From positions 38,370 to 102,369 of the forward strand of contig MABD01000038.1 in assembly GCA_002162955.1 (NCBI GenBank): a DNA stretch of 64,000 nt. Direction: 5' to 3'. Below the pieces are notes generated by a model. It ran no database searches and had not been told where the DNA came from. It worked only from the letters and a program-made list of their open reading frames with translations. Below, one piece after another: positions 53,266 through 63,033 of the stretch; the first letter of the stretch is position 1, and each line of letters opens with the position of its first letter. A program made the position numbers and the translations under genes. This DNA comes from Gammaproteobacteria bacterium 45_16_T64. Its GTDB lineage: Bacteria; Pseudomonadota; Gammaproteobacteria; Pseudomonadales; Ketobacteraceae.

Positions 53266-54498
53266 ATGATGACTCAGGTCGATGTGGTTATCGTTGGGGG
53301 AGGTATGGCGGGGCTGGCATTAGCCAGTGCGTTGGCCGGTAGTGGATTGCGTATTGAGGTACTGGAGAAGCAACTGCCGTTGGGTCCTGAAACCTGGAGT
53401 GATGGTTTTGATCCAAGGGTAAGTGCGATTACCCGAGCATCAGAAAACATACTTCGCTTTTGTGGTGCCTGGGATTTTATTGAATCCCAACGGATAGCCC
53501 CCTATGCAGATATGGATGTGTGGGACGGTGAAGGCACCGGCAATATTCAATTTCATGCAAGCGAAGCCTCTGTTGAGTATCTGGGTCATATTATTGAAAA
53601 TAGAGTGATTCAATACGGCTTGTACCTCGCTTGTCAAGCACACGAAAATATTACGATTAACGCCCAAGGTATGGATCAACTTAGCCGTGAGAATGGTACC
53701 TGGTTGGTTACCCTAGAAGATAAGACGCAATTACTACCGACCTTGTTGGTAGGTGCCGATGGTGGTCATTCCACTATTCGTGAAAGAACGGGGTTTTCGG
53801 TGCGCGAATGGGATTATGGGCACAATGGCGTGGTGACCACCGTTGAGACAGAAAAGCCCCATGGTAATGTTGCACGACAGCCATTCTTGGCTACTGGGCC
53901 GTTAGGGGTATTACCGTTACGGCAAAAGCTAAGCAATGAGGAGTCCCATTTATCATCCATCGTGTGGTCTGCAGATACCAAAACGGCGGCTGAGCTTATG
54001 GCCATGGATGAGGCTACCTTTAATCATGCATTAACTGTGGCTTTGGAAGGGCGTTTAGGCAAGGTGGTTCGTAGTGAGAGACGATTTAGCTTTCCACTGC
54101 AGCAACGTCATGCGACGGATTATATTTCAGATAATGTAGCGTTGGTTGCCGATGCGGCGCATACGTTACATCCATTAGCGGGACAAGGCATTAATATGGG
54201 CTTCTTGGATGCTGCGGTATTAGCAGAAGAGGTCAGCAACAGCGTACGACGTGGGTTGTCACCGATTGAGCCGATGGGCCTAAAACGGTATCAGCGTCGC
54301 CGTAAAGGCCACAATTTGATGATGATGAGTACAATGGAAGGCTTTAAGCGGTTGTTTGATGTGGTCCCCATGCCATTGCGATTGTTGAGGAATCAAGGCA
54401 TGAGTTTGTTGAATGAGCACCCCATTGCCAAGGGACACATTCTTAAGCATGCCATGGGTTTTGCGGGGGATTTGCCGGAAGCGGCTCAATCGGCTTAG
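53266..54498 (+). CDS. ubiH: Ubiquinone hydroxylase UbiH (2-octaprenyl-6-methoxyphenol hydroxylase)
   Basis: 410 residues, UbiH/UbiF/VisC flavoprotein family. FAD motif DVVIVGGGMAGLALASALAG, the DG-type loop LLVGADGGHSTIRERTG, and the second FAD motif VALVADAAHTLHPLAGQGIN with GFLDAAVLAEEV. It hydroxylates the aromatic ring of a ubiquinone precursor. Location after pepP matches the conserved ygfB-pepP-ubiH(-ubiI) operon; no second hydroxylase (ubiI) follows here. ATG-ATG start at 53266/53269. Confidence 0.88.
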   Translation: MMTQVDVVIVGGGMAGLALASALAGSGLRIEVLEKQLPLGPETWSDGFDPRVSAITRASENILRFCGAWDFIESQRIAPYADMDVWDGEGTGNIQFHASEASVEYLGHIIENRVIQYGLYLACQAHENITINAQGMDQLSRENGTWLVTLEDKTQLLPTLLVGADGGHSTIRERTGFSVREWDYGHNGVVTTVETEKPHGNVARQPFLATGPLGVLPLRQKLSNEESHLSSIVWSADTKTAAELMAMDEATFNHALTVALEGRLGKVVRSERRFSFPLQQRHATDYISDNVALVADAAHTLHPLAGQGINMGFLDAAVLAEEVSNSVRRGLSPIEPMGLKRYQRRRKGHNLMMMSTMEGFKRLFDVVPMPLRLLRNQGMSLLNEHPIAKGHILKHAMGFAGDLPEAAQSA

Positions 54499-54596
54499 CT
54501 TAGTATTTGATAAATAAACTAATTTGCTCAGTGACTGCAGACGCTATATGGCGATAAGTGGGTACTTAACAACAGAGATGGATAAGGAGAATAGCC

Positions 54597-54995
54597 GTGG
54601 CAACTACCTTTGTGATTCGTAATCAAGAAGGCCAATATCATACAAAGAAAGGTGAATGGGTGTCTGGCAAAGAGTCTGCAGGGCTTTATCACAAACCTCA
54701 TCATGATGAGGCACTTAATCAACTGATTGAACTCAACGCCAAGGATATTTATTTACGGGGTACTGTGGCGGAGTTAGAAGTATGTGAAAAGCGTCGACCC
54801 GTGGTGGTTGAGTATGGTCCTGACCCTGAGCAGCCAGAATTGCTGGTCGAAGGCGATGTTGATGAATCCTCTTCTGATGTGAATAAAGAAGAAAAAGAGG
54901 AATTTACGGGATTTATTCGGCCGCTAAATGTTGAGCCTAGAATGCCGAAAAAGGCCGCACTAGAGCCATCTTCGGTGGCTGACAACGCGGAATAA
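54597..54995 (+). CDS. Conserved hypothetical protein (132 aa)
   Basis: GTG start with a very good AAGGAGAAT ribosome site. Residues 1-65 form a compact domain (FVIRNQEGQYHTKKGEWVSG; HHDEALNQLIELNAKDIYLR) that I recall from pseudomonad hypothetical proteins near this locus; the remainder is acidic and low-complexity (VDESSSDVNKEEKEE), probably disordered. No signal peptide. Function unknown. It is 98 bp after ubiH and 135 bp before the next gene. Confidence 0.7.
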   Translation: MATTFVIRNQEGQYHTKKGEWVSGKESAGLYHKPHHDEALNQLIELNAKDIYLRGTVAELEVCEKRRPVVVEYGPDPEQPELLVEGDVDESSSDVNKEEKEEFTGFIRPLNVEPRMPKKAALEPSSVADNAE

Positions 54996-55129
54996 CAAGC
55001 GTTGTATTGATCGTAACAGTATCGCATTACCCTCGGTTGTATATAACGGAATACCATAAGTGCGCCAGCGTACTTATGGGTATATTTACTACACTGAAAG
55101 GATACTGTGGCAACTGTATCCTACTATTC

Positions 55130-57547
55130 ATGACTATACTCGTTCGTGCCCTACAGGTCTGCTGTTTGATGGGGTTCGCGCTGACGGCTTTGGCGTCTCC
55201 CTACTCATCAGACACGATTCGGCTATCTGATCTAGCCGGTGGCGCTGTGCAACCCCATGTTCAGATCTTGGAAGACGATACTCGCTCACTAGACCTTGAT
55301 GATGCGTTGAAGCAATTTCAGCTAGGTCTGTTCAAGAAAGAGGACGCGGGTTTTAATTTGGGATATTCGCGTTCTCGGTATTGGGTCTATTTTGGATTTT
55401 CGGTGCCAGATATTTCTCCAGAACAGAGACAGAAAGAACTGTTCTTACAATTCGGCTACCCCCATCTCGATCAGTTTAGTGTATTTCGGGGAGTTAATGA
55501 CGAAGCCCCAACGCATTGGGTGACGCTGGGAGACAACCTGCCGTTTAATGCCCGGTTGGTGAAGAATAGTCGCTTTCTTGTGCCAGAAGTTGTTGAACGT
55601 GGCAATATTTATCACTATTGGGTGTTGCTTGAAACCACAAGTTCGGTGCAACTACACCCGGCGGTTTGGGACAAGCAACGGTATCTTGAGGAAAGCTATC
55701 TCCAAACTGTCGTGTTCGGCATGTTCTATGGAATCTTGTTAGTGATGGCGCTATATAACGCATTCATCGGGTTTTCTATCCATGATAAGGCATATATCTA
55801 TTACGTCGGGTATATTGTTTCTTTCTTAATGCTGCAGGCGTCCATTGTCGGCCATGGTTTTGAGTTTTTTTGGCCATCAATTCCGTTGCTGAATAATATT
55901 GCTATACCGATATTTGTTTTACTTTCAATTGTTTTTTCCGCGAATTTTTCACGTGAGTTCTTACGCTTAGATAAACATTCTCCTAGATTAAATATGGCTC
56001 TACAAATGTTGGTTGTTGCGGGCTTGATTTGTGGCGTTATGTTTATTGTGCTGGAATATCAACAGCGGATGTTGCTGGCAATATTGCTATCTTTTGTGAA
56101 TACGGCGTTGATTCTTATGGCGGGATTTGTCAGTTGGCGAAAGGGGTTTCGATATGCACGATTATTTTTGTTGGCATGGGTGACGCTGTTGGTTGCTGCT
56201 GTGGTGGTTAGCCTTACGCCGTTGGGATATTTGCCATCGACTTGGCTGACACGTCATGTTGGGCAGGTTGGGTCTGCAATTGAAGTGGTCTTATTGTCCC
56301 TAGCATTAGCCGATAGAATCAATCGCCTAAAAGCCGATGCTAGAGCGCTTGAGTTACGATCTAAACTCGTCCTTAAGAAAACTAATCTTGAGTTGCAACA
56401 AGCCCTGAAGCTAATCACCAAAAATAATAATCTTAAAGATGAGTTTTTGGCGACCATTAGTCATGAGCTTCGAACACCAATGAATGGGGTCGAAGGATCG
56501 TTGCAAATAATACAGGATGAAATAACCGACAAGAATATAAAGGGGCATGTAGAAGCAGCGACCAATAGCGCCAATCACATGACGCAGTTGGTGGATAGCC
56601 TACTGGAGTATTCTGAAATACAGTCAGGTAACTGGAAGTTGCAAGAGCAGCCGTTTTCCATAGATGCAATGCTAAAAAAATTGATATCGGCCATTGGAAA
56701 CGAATGTGAACGAAAAAGAATCACGTTTGATATTGAAAAAGATTTACAAGTAGGGCATCAGCTTGTGGGGGACAGTTCGAGGATAAATCATATCCTATTT
56801 CAATTGTTGGATAACGCCGTCAAATTTACCCATGACGGAAAGGTACGATTAAGCGTGTCTTCTCAGGAGCGAGAGGGATCGTACGAATTACTGTTTGTGG
56901 TGAGTGATACGGGCATTGGGATTGGAAAAAAACAACTCAGTGATATTTTTGATGGTTTCAAACAAATGGACGGCTCTTTCTCCCGTCAATACGGGGGGTT
57001 AGGCCTTGGTCTGTCACTGTGTAAGGCGATGACTGACAAAATGGGAGGGCAGATTTCGGTACGCTCTCAAGTGGGGGAAGGTACGGATGTCAATGTTGGG
57101 ATTCGTTTAAGAAAGGGTGACGTTCTCCCTGCATTAAATAAGGCGCCAGCGGCTACAAAACTCACCGGCAGTCCATTGGTACTGATTGTTGAGGATAATC
57201 CGGTGAATCAAATGACCCTAAAGGCGATAGTGAAAAAAATTGGTTGTTCTGTGGAAATGGCCAGCAATGGTGAAGAGGCTGTGGTGATGGCGAAAGAGAA
57301 AAAATACGACTGTATTTTAATGGACTGTCAGATGCCTATTCTCGATGGGTTTGAAGCGACAAAATTAATTCGATTAGAAGATAATATCAATCACGAAACA
57401 TCAATTATTGCAGTGACGGCCAATGCCATGAGCGGCGATCGGGATCGCTGCTTGAATGCAGGCATGGATGACTATATTCGAAAACCGGTTAAGAAAGATA
57501 TTATCTTTGAGCGTTTGAGCTTTTGGTTATCCCATCATGCGGCCTAA
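55130..57547 (+). CDS. 7TMR-DISM hybrid sensor histidine kinase (second copy)
   Basis: The frame opens at 55007, but the ATG at 55130 gives a clean signal peptide (MTILVRALQVCCLMGFALTA) and 805 residues; 55076 is an alternative. Order: DISMED2 domain (YWVYFGFSVPD), seven-helix DISM bundle, short coiled coil, HisKA with FLATISHELRTPMNG, HATPase with LLDNAVKFTHDG and GGLGLGLSLCK, and a receiver with the acceptor Asp in ILMDCQMPILDG. Unlike the kinase at 10086 it has no PAS domain. Periplasmic ligand unknown; the downstream partner is not in the window. Confidence 0.9.
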   Translation: MTILVRALQVCCLMGFALTALASPYSSDTIRLSDLAGGAVQPHVQILEDDTRSLDLDDALKQFQLGLFKKEDAGFNLGYSRSRYWVYFGFSVPDISPEQRQKELFLQFGYPHLDQFSVFRGVNDEAPTHWVTLGDNLPFNARLVKNSRFLVPEVVERGNIYHYWVLLETTSSVQLHPAVWDKQRYLEESYLQTVVFGMFYGILLVMALYNAFIGFSIHDKAYIYYVGYIVSFLMLQASIVGHGFEFFWPSIPLLNNIAIPIFVLLSIVFSANFSREFLRLDKHSPRLNMALQMLVVAGLICGVMFIVLEYQQRMLLAILLSFVNTALILMAGFVSWRKGFRYARLFLLAWVTLLVAAVVVSLTPLGYLPSTWLTRHVGQVGSAIEVVLLSLALADRINRLKADARALELRSKLVLKKTNLELQQALKLITKNNNLKDEFLATISHELRTPMNGVEGSLQIIQDEITDKNIKGHVEAATNSANHMTQLVDSLLEYSEIQSGNWKLQEQPFSIDAMLKKLISAIGNECERKRITFDIEKDLQVGHQLVGDSSRINHILFQLLDNAVKFTHDGKVRLSVSSQEREGSYELLFVVSDTGIGIGKKQLSDIFDGFKQMDGSFSRQYGGLGLGLSLCKAMTDKMGGQISVRSQVGEGTDVNVGIRLRKGDVLPALNKAPAATKLTGSPLVLIVEDNPVNQMTLKAIVKKIGCSVEMASNGEEAVVMAKEKKYDCILMDCQMPILDGFEATKLIRLEDNINHETSIIAVTANAMSGDRDRCLNAGMDDYIRKPVKKDIIFERLSFWLSHHAA

Positions 57548-57553
57548 TGCCTG

Positions 57554-59110
57554 TTATTGCTGTAGGTCGTCAATGTAATATTGATATAGCGTAGGTTCCA
57601 TAATGGAATTGACGTTAGTGGCGAGTCGCTCGGTATCTTTGCCAAAGATTCTTGAGGTGTTGAATTGCTGATCCGAAAGGTAGCGAGTGTCGACTTCAAT
57701 GGGTTGGAATGGTTGGATGTTGCCTTGTTTGCTGGCTAAGTTAAACCCCCATAAGCCAAAGGCAGGAACCGTGGTATGGTAATTGGCGGTTTCGCCAAAG
57801 ACAAATTCCATGGTTTCTGCAATACACCAATAGGTTTGTCGAGTAAAAAAAGGTGATGAACTTTGTGTCACTATACTTGCCGTCTCTGCCATGCGTTTAC
57901 GAATCATTGTATAGAATTCACGAGAATACAGTTTGTTGATGGCTTCATTGTGGGGGTCGGGCATGTCAATAATGACTTTGTCATAAAGCATGCCTGGTCT
58001 ATTAATAAAGGTGAAGGCATCTTGATGGAAGATGGTGAGTTTTTCATGTTCAAGACTGCGCTGGTTTAATATGGCGAGGGTTGGGAATTCTCGGCTTATT
58101 GCGGTCATTTCAGGGTCGATATCGACTAAATGAATGGCTTCAACTTCAGGATATTTCAGTATTTCTCGCGCGGCCAAGCCATCGCCACCGCCTAAAATAA
58201 GAATGTTCTTCTTCGGGCCTGGCTGGTTCATCACGGGGTGAACCAATGACTCGTGGTAGCGATATTCGTCCTTTGATGAAAACTGAATATGGCCATCAAT
58301 ATACAGTCTATTCTCGCGGTTATTATTGGAGCGGGTAACCACTATGTGTTGATAGGGTGTCTGTTTGCTATAAATAACTTGATCGAAGTATAAATGCTTT
58401 TCGGCAAAGCTGGTGAGCCGAGTACCGGTGATGGTGAATGCAATTAGCATTATCAATATAGAGATACTGATAAACGCGAGTCGCTTAGGATGCGGCAAAT
58501 GATGGCGGAAAAAATAGATATTGACTAATGCCGTCAGAATGTTGATGAGCGCGATGGCGAAGGATGAGCGTATTAGTCCCAGTTGCGGTAGTAACAATAG
58601 AGGAAAGGCAACTGAACCGATTAACGCCCCAAGATAATCCAACGACATTACATTGGCGATAGAATCTCGAGTGCTGTTTTTCTTGGATAATATAGTGGTT
58701 AGGATAGGGATTTCCATACCAACCAATGCACCGATGATTAGTATAAGGCTATACATAGTGGTGTCGTATAGTGCTCGGACTAATGGGAAAGCCATAAATA
58801 AGAGTAAACTACAGACTCCTCCCACCAAAGAAATCGCAATTTCAACCCCAATAAAATTTCGAATATGTTGGTCGTCTAGCAGTTTTGAAAGATAGGATCC
58901 CACCCCCATGGAGAACATAAAGAACCCGATGGTAAAGGAGAACTGATAAACACTGTTTCCTAACAAGTAACTGGATATCGTGCCAATGATAAGCTCGTAA
59001 GCGATGCCGCATAGAGCCACGATAAGGATGGAGATAAGTAACAATAGTCGTTGTGGCGCACTAATGTTGGCGTATTCCGCGGAGGATTCTTCTACTGGAG
59101 TGGTCGTCAT
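57554..59110 (-). CDS. Membrane-embedded spermidine-synthase-like protein
   Basis: 518 residues. The N-terminal ~225 residues contain about seven membrane helices (LLLLISILIVALCGIAYELI; FSFTIGFFMFSMGVGSYLSK); the rest is an aminopropyltransferase fold with the SAM-binding-like NILILGGGDGLAAREILKYP, VDIDPEM, DAFTF and IIDMPDPHNEAINKLYSREF. This is the large transmembrane SpeE-like family found in many bacteria, whose substrate is unresolved; dcSAM and polyamine transfer are possible. It ends 6 bp from the convergent kinase gene. Confidence 0.85.
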   Translation of the reverse strand: MTTTPVEESSAEYANISAPQRLLLLISILIVALCGIAYELIIGTISSYLLGNSVYQFSFTIGFFMFSMGVGSYLSKLLDDQHIRNFIGVEIAISLVGGVCSLLLFMAFPLVRALYDTTMYSLILIIGALVGMEIPILTTILSKKNSTRDSIANVMSLDYLGALIGSVAFPLLLLPQLGLIRSSFAIALINILTALVNIYFFRHHLPHPKRLAFISISILIMLIAFTITGTRLTSFAEKHLYFDQVIYSKQTPYQHIVVTRSNNNRENRLYIDGHIQFSSKDEYRYHESLVHPVMNQPGPKKNILILGGGDGLAAREILKYPEVEAIHLVDIDPEMTAISREFPTLAILNQRSLEHEKLTIFHQDAFTFINRPGMLYDKVIIDMPDPHNEAINKLYSREFYTMIRKRMAETASIVTQSSSPFFTRQTYWCIAETMEFVFGETANYHTTVPAFGLWGFNLASKQGNIQPFQPIEVDTRYLSDQQFNTSRIFGKDTERLATNVNSIMEPTLYQYYIDDLQQ

Positions 59111-59175
59111 AATAAGGAGGTAAATTCGGTAGCTGGGAAGTCTATTGTCAATAGATATATGGATGGAGGTGAGGG

Positions 59176-59213
59176 TTACCTATGGCAAGTGATGTGTTAC
59201 TTGCCATAGGTAA
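59176..59213. other. Perfect 15-bp hairpin between lipoprotein and SpeE-like genes
   Basis: TTACCTATGGCAAGT (59176-59190) and ACTTGCCATAGGTAA (59199-59213) with an 8-nt loop. On the minus strand it lies just after the lipoprotein stop and before the SpeE-like start. No T-tract follows, so it could be a terminator/attenuator, an RNA-stabilising element, or a small dispersed repeat. Confidence 0.6.
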
Positions 59214-59224
59214 ATACTGAGAGA

Positions 59225-59833
59225 CTATTTTCCGAAAGAGTGGCTGCCCGATCCTGAGCGAGATTTGGCACTTTGAGACGAGCTCTTAGATGCACTCTTC
59301 GCAGCAGCTTTGGGTGTCGATTTTTTATTACTAAAAGCAGATCGACCAATGCCCGCGGAGCGTTGACGGCTCAATAGGCTGCCTAAAAGAAAACCGGTGA
59401 GCAATCCTGTACCACTGAAGTGTTGGTCGCGTACATTACCGGAACCGGTGGCGTCGGATGCAATTAAACGACCATTGCTTTCATCGATTTCGACGACAAA
59501 AAGATCAGCTTCATCGGCATCTTTTTCAGAGTTGCCATTGGAGTCTTGAAAGCCTTCAAATGATCCATCTTCTTTTAGATTGATGCCAACAGTGCCTGAA
59601 TGTACCGGAGGATTAGCGGTTAAAAAGTTAAAGCGAAGCTTTTCTTCGAATGCGCTCATGGCGTGTTCATCGCGGGTATTCTCAGCGCCATTTTCAAATT
59701 TATAGAGCGTATCGTAGGATACATCGAGTACTCGATCCAAATCTGCTTGCTCAACACTCTTGGAGCAGCCAGCAACGATAAGTAACGCACTCGCTAACGT
59801 GGCGGAGGTGATTAATCCTGTTGTTTTCTTCAT
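59225..59833 (-). CDS. Lipoprotein with Gly/Ser/Lys-rich C-terminus
   Basis: The frame extends to 59875, but the ATG at 59833 starts the signal MKKTTGLITSATLASALLIV ending in lipobox AGC; 202 residues. The mature part contains a calcium-loop-like acidic stretch (FQDSNGNSEKDADEADLF), a glycine-rich hydrophobic segment (GTGLLTGFLLGSLLSRQRSA) and a Ser/Lys-rich tail ending GSGSHSFGK. Unrecognised family; the tail and location recall small lipoproteins near membrane polyamine-synthase-like genes. It lies 14 bp after the GNAT gene. Confidence 0.7.
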   Translation of the reverse strand: MKKTTGLITSATLASALLIVAGCSKSVEQADLDRVLDVSYDTLYKFENGAENTRDEHAMSAFEEKLRFNFLTANPPVHSGTVGINLKEDGSFEGFQDSNGNSEKDADEADLFVVEIDESNGRLIASDATGSGNVRDQHFSGTGLLTGFLLGSLLSRQRSAGIGRSAFSNKKSTPKAAAKSASKSSSQSAKSRSGSGSHSFGK

Positions 59834-59847
59834 AATAGATTCCCTAT

Positions 59848-60654
59848 TTATTGTATATGATGAACGAAATGCCATTCATGGATGCCATCTTCGTAATAGT
59901 CATTGAGAGTGCCAGCTAATTGAAACTTGGCAATTTCTAACGGACCAGAGACTGCGGAAAAATTTGAAGGAAACGTCACGTATGCGCTTCGTGCTCCTTG
60001 CTCTTTCGCAGCGTCTAAGCCGATTTGTACATCGATGGGCGTAAAATGTTGTTTTCCTGATACTTCCCAGCCAAAACAAAAGGAACCTTCAGTTTCGGCG
60101 ATCTCAAACAAGTTATTAAACTTAACGGGAGCCGTGACATCGATGATATCCGGCAGGTTTAGGTCAAGTTCGCTAGTGTCTGACGATTGCTCCAGTCGCA
60201 ATCCCATAATAAATTGTGTTTCGCCCTTCTCGTAAAAATCCGCTAGGGTGATTTCTGTGCTAAAGCCCATTGCTTGATAAAGGTGTCGAGCGGCGCCATA
60301 TATATCACCATCTTCAGGGTCAATATAGTCGCTAACTTTTAGGAAAACTTTACGGGCATTGCGGTTGGCTAATTCATCGAGGATATCTTTGAGCATTTTT
60401 CGCCCATATCCGTTTCCACAATGCTCATCGTCAATATAAGTCCACGATAACCAATAGGTCTTGTCACAGCCATCAACCTGTTTGATGCCAGTCACGCCAA
60501 TGGGGGTATCGTCTAGTGTGAGGGTATATTGATTGGCCACGCCATAGCGCTCGTAAAAGCCTTTCGCCTCTTCGGCGTCGTCTTCATCATGGCTGTCTAT
60601 AATGCGAATAGAGGCGTCAATATCCGCAGAGGTCATTTCTCGTAATGCTAGCAA
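59848..60654 (-). CDS. GNAT-family acetyltransferase with C-terminal extension
   Basis: 268 residues. Residues 1-155 are a GNAT domain: the acetyl-CoA motif is in YIDDEHCGNGYGRKMLKDIL, followed by NARKVFLKVSDY and AARHLYQAMGFSTE (motif B). Residues about 175-268 form a second, beta-rich region (FCFGWEVSGKQHFTPIDVQI; SAYVTFPSNFSAVSG) that I do not recognise and that may bind the acceptor. It is promoter-proximal to the lipoprotein and SpeE-like genes, so a polyamine acetylation role is an attractive but unproven idea. Confidence 0.75.
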   Translation of the reverse strand: MLALREMTSADIDASIRIIDSHDEDDAEEAKGFYERYGVANQYTLTLDDTPIGVTGIKQVDGCDKTYWLSWTYIDDEHCGNGYGRKMLKDILDELANRNARKVFLKVSDYIDPEDGDIYGAARHLYQAMGFSTEITLADFYEKGETQFIMGLRLEQSSDTSELDLNLPDIIDVTAPVKFNNLFEIAETEGSFCFGWEVSGKQHFTPIDVQIGLDAAKEQGARSAYVTFPSNFSAVSGPLEIAKFQLAGTLNDYYEDGIHEWHFVHHIQ

Positions 60655-60805
60655 GCGTAATTCCTTTTGTCGTCGGCGTATTATAGGCCTTTATGAGCCC
60701 GAAACTTAAGGCTTAGAACGATAATATAAGCGTAATGCGAGGTCAATCTGACTAATCGGAGAATAATCAAAGTAATCCCCCTAATAAGTCTATAGAATCC
60801 ATGCA

Positions 60806-60824
60806 AATGATTGTTGTTCTCATT
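60806..60824. promoter_or_regulatory. Fur-box-like sequence upstream of the porin operon
   Basis: AATGATTGTTGTTCTCATT resembles the gammaproteobacterial Fur site (AATGATAATTATTCTCATT type), with most positions matching. It lies 47 bp upstream of the porin ATG, in the expected promoter position. Function fits the neighbouring ferric-reductase-like gene. Confidence 0.55.
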
Positions 60825-60870
60825 CTCATCTGAGTGTATTATTCCTAGCCGAGTTAGGAGAGGGTGTGAT

Positions 60871-61866
60871 ATGTTGCGTAATTTATGTTCGATTTCTAGT
60901 GTTTCTCTTGTTGTTATTAGTGTTATTCCTTCATTTGCCCATGCGCTAGGGCCGATTGATGGCGATATCTATGGGCGCTTAAATGTGACTTATCAATACG
61001 AAAATAACGCCGAAGATGGCAAGGTATGGAAATTAGAAAGCAACGCTTCGCGCTTGGGGTTCAAGGGTGCAACACCGATCGAAGACGGCCTCTCCTTAAT
61101 TTATCAAATTGAATATGGCGTAGAAGTGGATGACGGCGATAAAAATGGCCAAACCGTTTCTCAGCGCGATACCTTTGTGGGGGTAAATGGCACGTGGGGA
61201 CAGTTAAAGGGCGGAAAATTAACCGTGCCTTTCAAAGAGTCAAAAGGCGATTTTGATCGATTTAATGATTTGCAAGGAGAGCTGGGCAAGATTATCGACG
61301 GCGAAGAGCGGGTTGATAACGTGCTGCAATATGATTCACACAAATTACTCGGCCCCTGGGTTGCGACGTTAGCGATTGTGCCCGGAGAGAATACCGACGA
61401 TGGCAATGAAGATGGCCCAGCGGACGGTATGTCAGGGTCTTTGGTGCTTAATGACAGTGCTTTTTATCTAGGGTTAGGGTTTAACGCCAATATCAAACAA
61501 CAAGACCAGTTTCGTGTGGTGGGTACCTGGAAGTGGGAAGGGGTTAATGATGGAACGTTAAGCGTGGGCGGCCTTTATCAATATTCAGAAATTAGTGAAC
61601 GTGATGTGACTTATATTGATGGCAAAGAAAAGGCGGCAGCCTTTGGGGTTAGTAGCGCTTACAGTTTTCAGCGATATGCGATCAAAGCACAGTATGTGGT
61701 AAGTGATCGCTCATTGCAGTTATCGGATGCACGGCAATTTTCACTCGAGTTTGATCGTCAGCTGGGTGAGCGCTCGACGCTGTATTGCTATTTCACCCAA
61801 CGTGATGCGGATGAAAAGAATAAGCGTAATAGTTATATTGCGGTCGGTTTACGGCACCCCTTTTAA
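60871..61866 (+). CDS. Gram-negative porin (Porin_4-like)
   Basis: The frame opens at 60811, but the ATG at 60871 follows TAGGAGAGGG and begins a signal peptide (LCSISSVSLVVISVIPSFAH); 331 residues. Features: the first strand DIYGRLNVTYQYEN, SRLGFKGATPIEDGLSLIYQ, GQLKGGKLTVPFKE, and a terminal Phe (YIAVGLRHPF) needed for BAM recognition. It forms a 16-strand trimeric outer-membrane channel. Under a Fur-like box and upstream of a heme protein and ferric-reductase-like gene, so it may let iron or anions enter under iron limitation. Confidence 0.88.
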   Translation: MLRNLCSISSVSLVVISVIPSFAHALGPIDGDIYGRLNVTYQYENNAEDGKVWKLESNASRLGFKGATPIEDGLSLIYQIEYGVEVDDGDKNGQTVSQRDTFVGVNGTWGQLKGGKLTVPFKESKGDFDRFNDLQGELGKIIDGEERVDNVLQYDSHKLLGPWVATLAIVPGENTDDGNEDGPADGMSGSLVLNDSAFYLGLGFNANIKQQDQFRVVGTWKWEGVNDGTLSVGGLYQYSEISERDVTYIDGKEKAAAFGVSSAYSFQRYAIKAQYVVSDRSLQLSDARQFSLEFDRQLGERSTLYCYFTQRDADEKNKRNSYIAVGLRHPF

Positions 61867-61909
61867 TTAATTTGTTCACCCCTGTCCCACCCATATAAGG
61901 AAACCTGTA

Positions 61910-63031
61910 ATGAAAAACCGTTCCAAATCTCGCTTTTCCACGGCGAGATTGTCCCTGCCTAACATATCTCTGCCCTCACTAGGATTTACTATCCCTGAGG
62001 TTTGTGCGATCACGCTTATTGGCAGTCTGCTAGCGACAGATGCGATGGCAAAAGGATTGGCGGTGGAAAGTGTTATGACGCCAAATCCGATTTCTATCGA
62101 TGGTACTCAAGACAAACATTGGGAGCTTGCGACTCCGTTGAAGTTGGTGTTGAACGAATTACCTTATGAGCCCAATAACGGCTATGAAGGGTTGATGGAA
62201 ACTGACATAGAAATTCGTAGTTTATACGATGATGAATATGTGTATTTTCTTTACCGTTGGTATGACCCAACGATTAGTTTGGCGCGTTTTCCATGGGAAA
62301 AAGATAGCGATGGAAAATGGAAACAATTGTCCAACAAAGATAGTACGTTGCATGAGAATACCTACTATGAAGATAAGCTTGCGGTGTACTGGGATATTAA
62401 TGAACGTGGATTTATAAAGAAAGGTTGTGATAAGTCTTGCCATATGGTTGAAGAGGGATTGCTTGAGGGAATAAAAGACAGTTCCTCTGGTCGTCACTAT
62501 ACCAAAAAGGATGGGGAAACTATTGATGAGTGGCATTGGAAAGGTATGCGTACCAATCCGAATAGTCAAATGGAAGATGGCTATGTCAATAACGAGCACG
62601 AAACCAACAAAAAATGGGGGCGACAAAGTGATGAACATTCTGGGGGAGGTTACTATAACAATACTAACGAAACTAAATTCCCTGCCTGGATGAACGGTGA
62701 TATTGAGGAAGCAGCGCCTTTATGGGTCATGGATGCGACGAAAGAGCCTTTTAAAGATACCTTTAAAGAAGGTGAACGGATCGGTGGTATTGTCACTGGG
62801 CCATTAAAAGGTTCTCGGGGTGATGTGACCGCAAAAGGTGTTTGGAAGGATGATCACTGGCATCTTGAGATTCGACGTAAGCTTGTCACCAACTATGAGA
62901 AAAGTGCTAGCCAAGATGTTCAGTTCGACGATTTGGGTAAGCCGTATTATTTTGGTGTTACGGCATTTGATAATAGTCAGATAAACCATATCTATCATAA
63001 GAAATCCGTCAAGCTTACTTTTAAGCAATAG
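61910..63031 (+). CDS. Ethylbenzene-dehydrogenase-type heme-binding periplasmic protein
   Basis: 373 residues. An extended N-terminus with a possible signal anchor (PEVCAITLIGSLLATDAMA) precedes the EB_dh heme-binding fold: KHWELATPLKLVLNE, YDDEYVYFLYRWYDPT, DKLAVYWDINERGF, and Cys173/Cys177/His178 in a C-x3-C-H arrangement (KGCDKSCHMVEE), common in this family rather than the classical CxxCH. The C-terminal half holds KGVWKDDHWHLEIRRKL. It probably carries electrons in the periplasm. It starts 44 bp after the porin and ends 3 bp before the ferric-reductase-like gene, a likely operon. Confidence 0.78.
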   Translation: MKNRSKSRFSTARLSLPNISLPSLGFTIPEVCAITLIGSLLATDAMAKGLAVESVMTPNPISIDGTQDKHWELATPLKLVLNELPYEPNNGYEGLMETDIEIRSLYDDEYVYFLYRWYDPTISLARFPWEKDSDGKWKQLSNKDSTLHENTYYEDKLAVYWDINERGFIKKGCDKSCHMVEEGLLEGIKDSSSGRHYTKKDGETIDEWHWKGMRTNPNSQMEDGYVNNEHETNKKWGRQSDEHSGGGYYNNTNETKFPAWMNGDIEEAAPLWVMDATKEPFKDTFKEGERIGGIVTGPLKGSRGDVTAKGVWKDDHWHLEIRRKLVTNYEKSASQDVQFDDLGKPYYFGVTAFDNSQINHIYHKKSVKLTFKQ

Positions 63032-63033
63032 CT

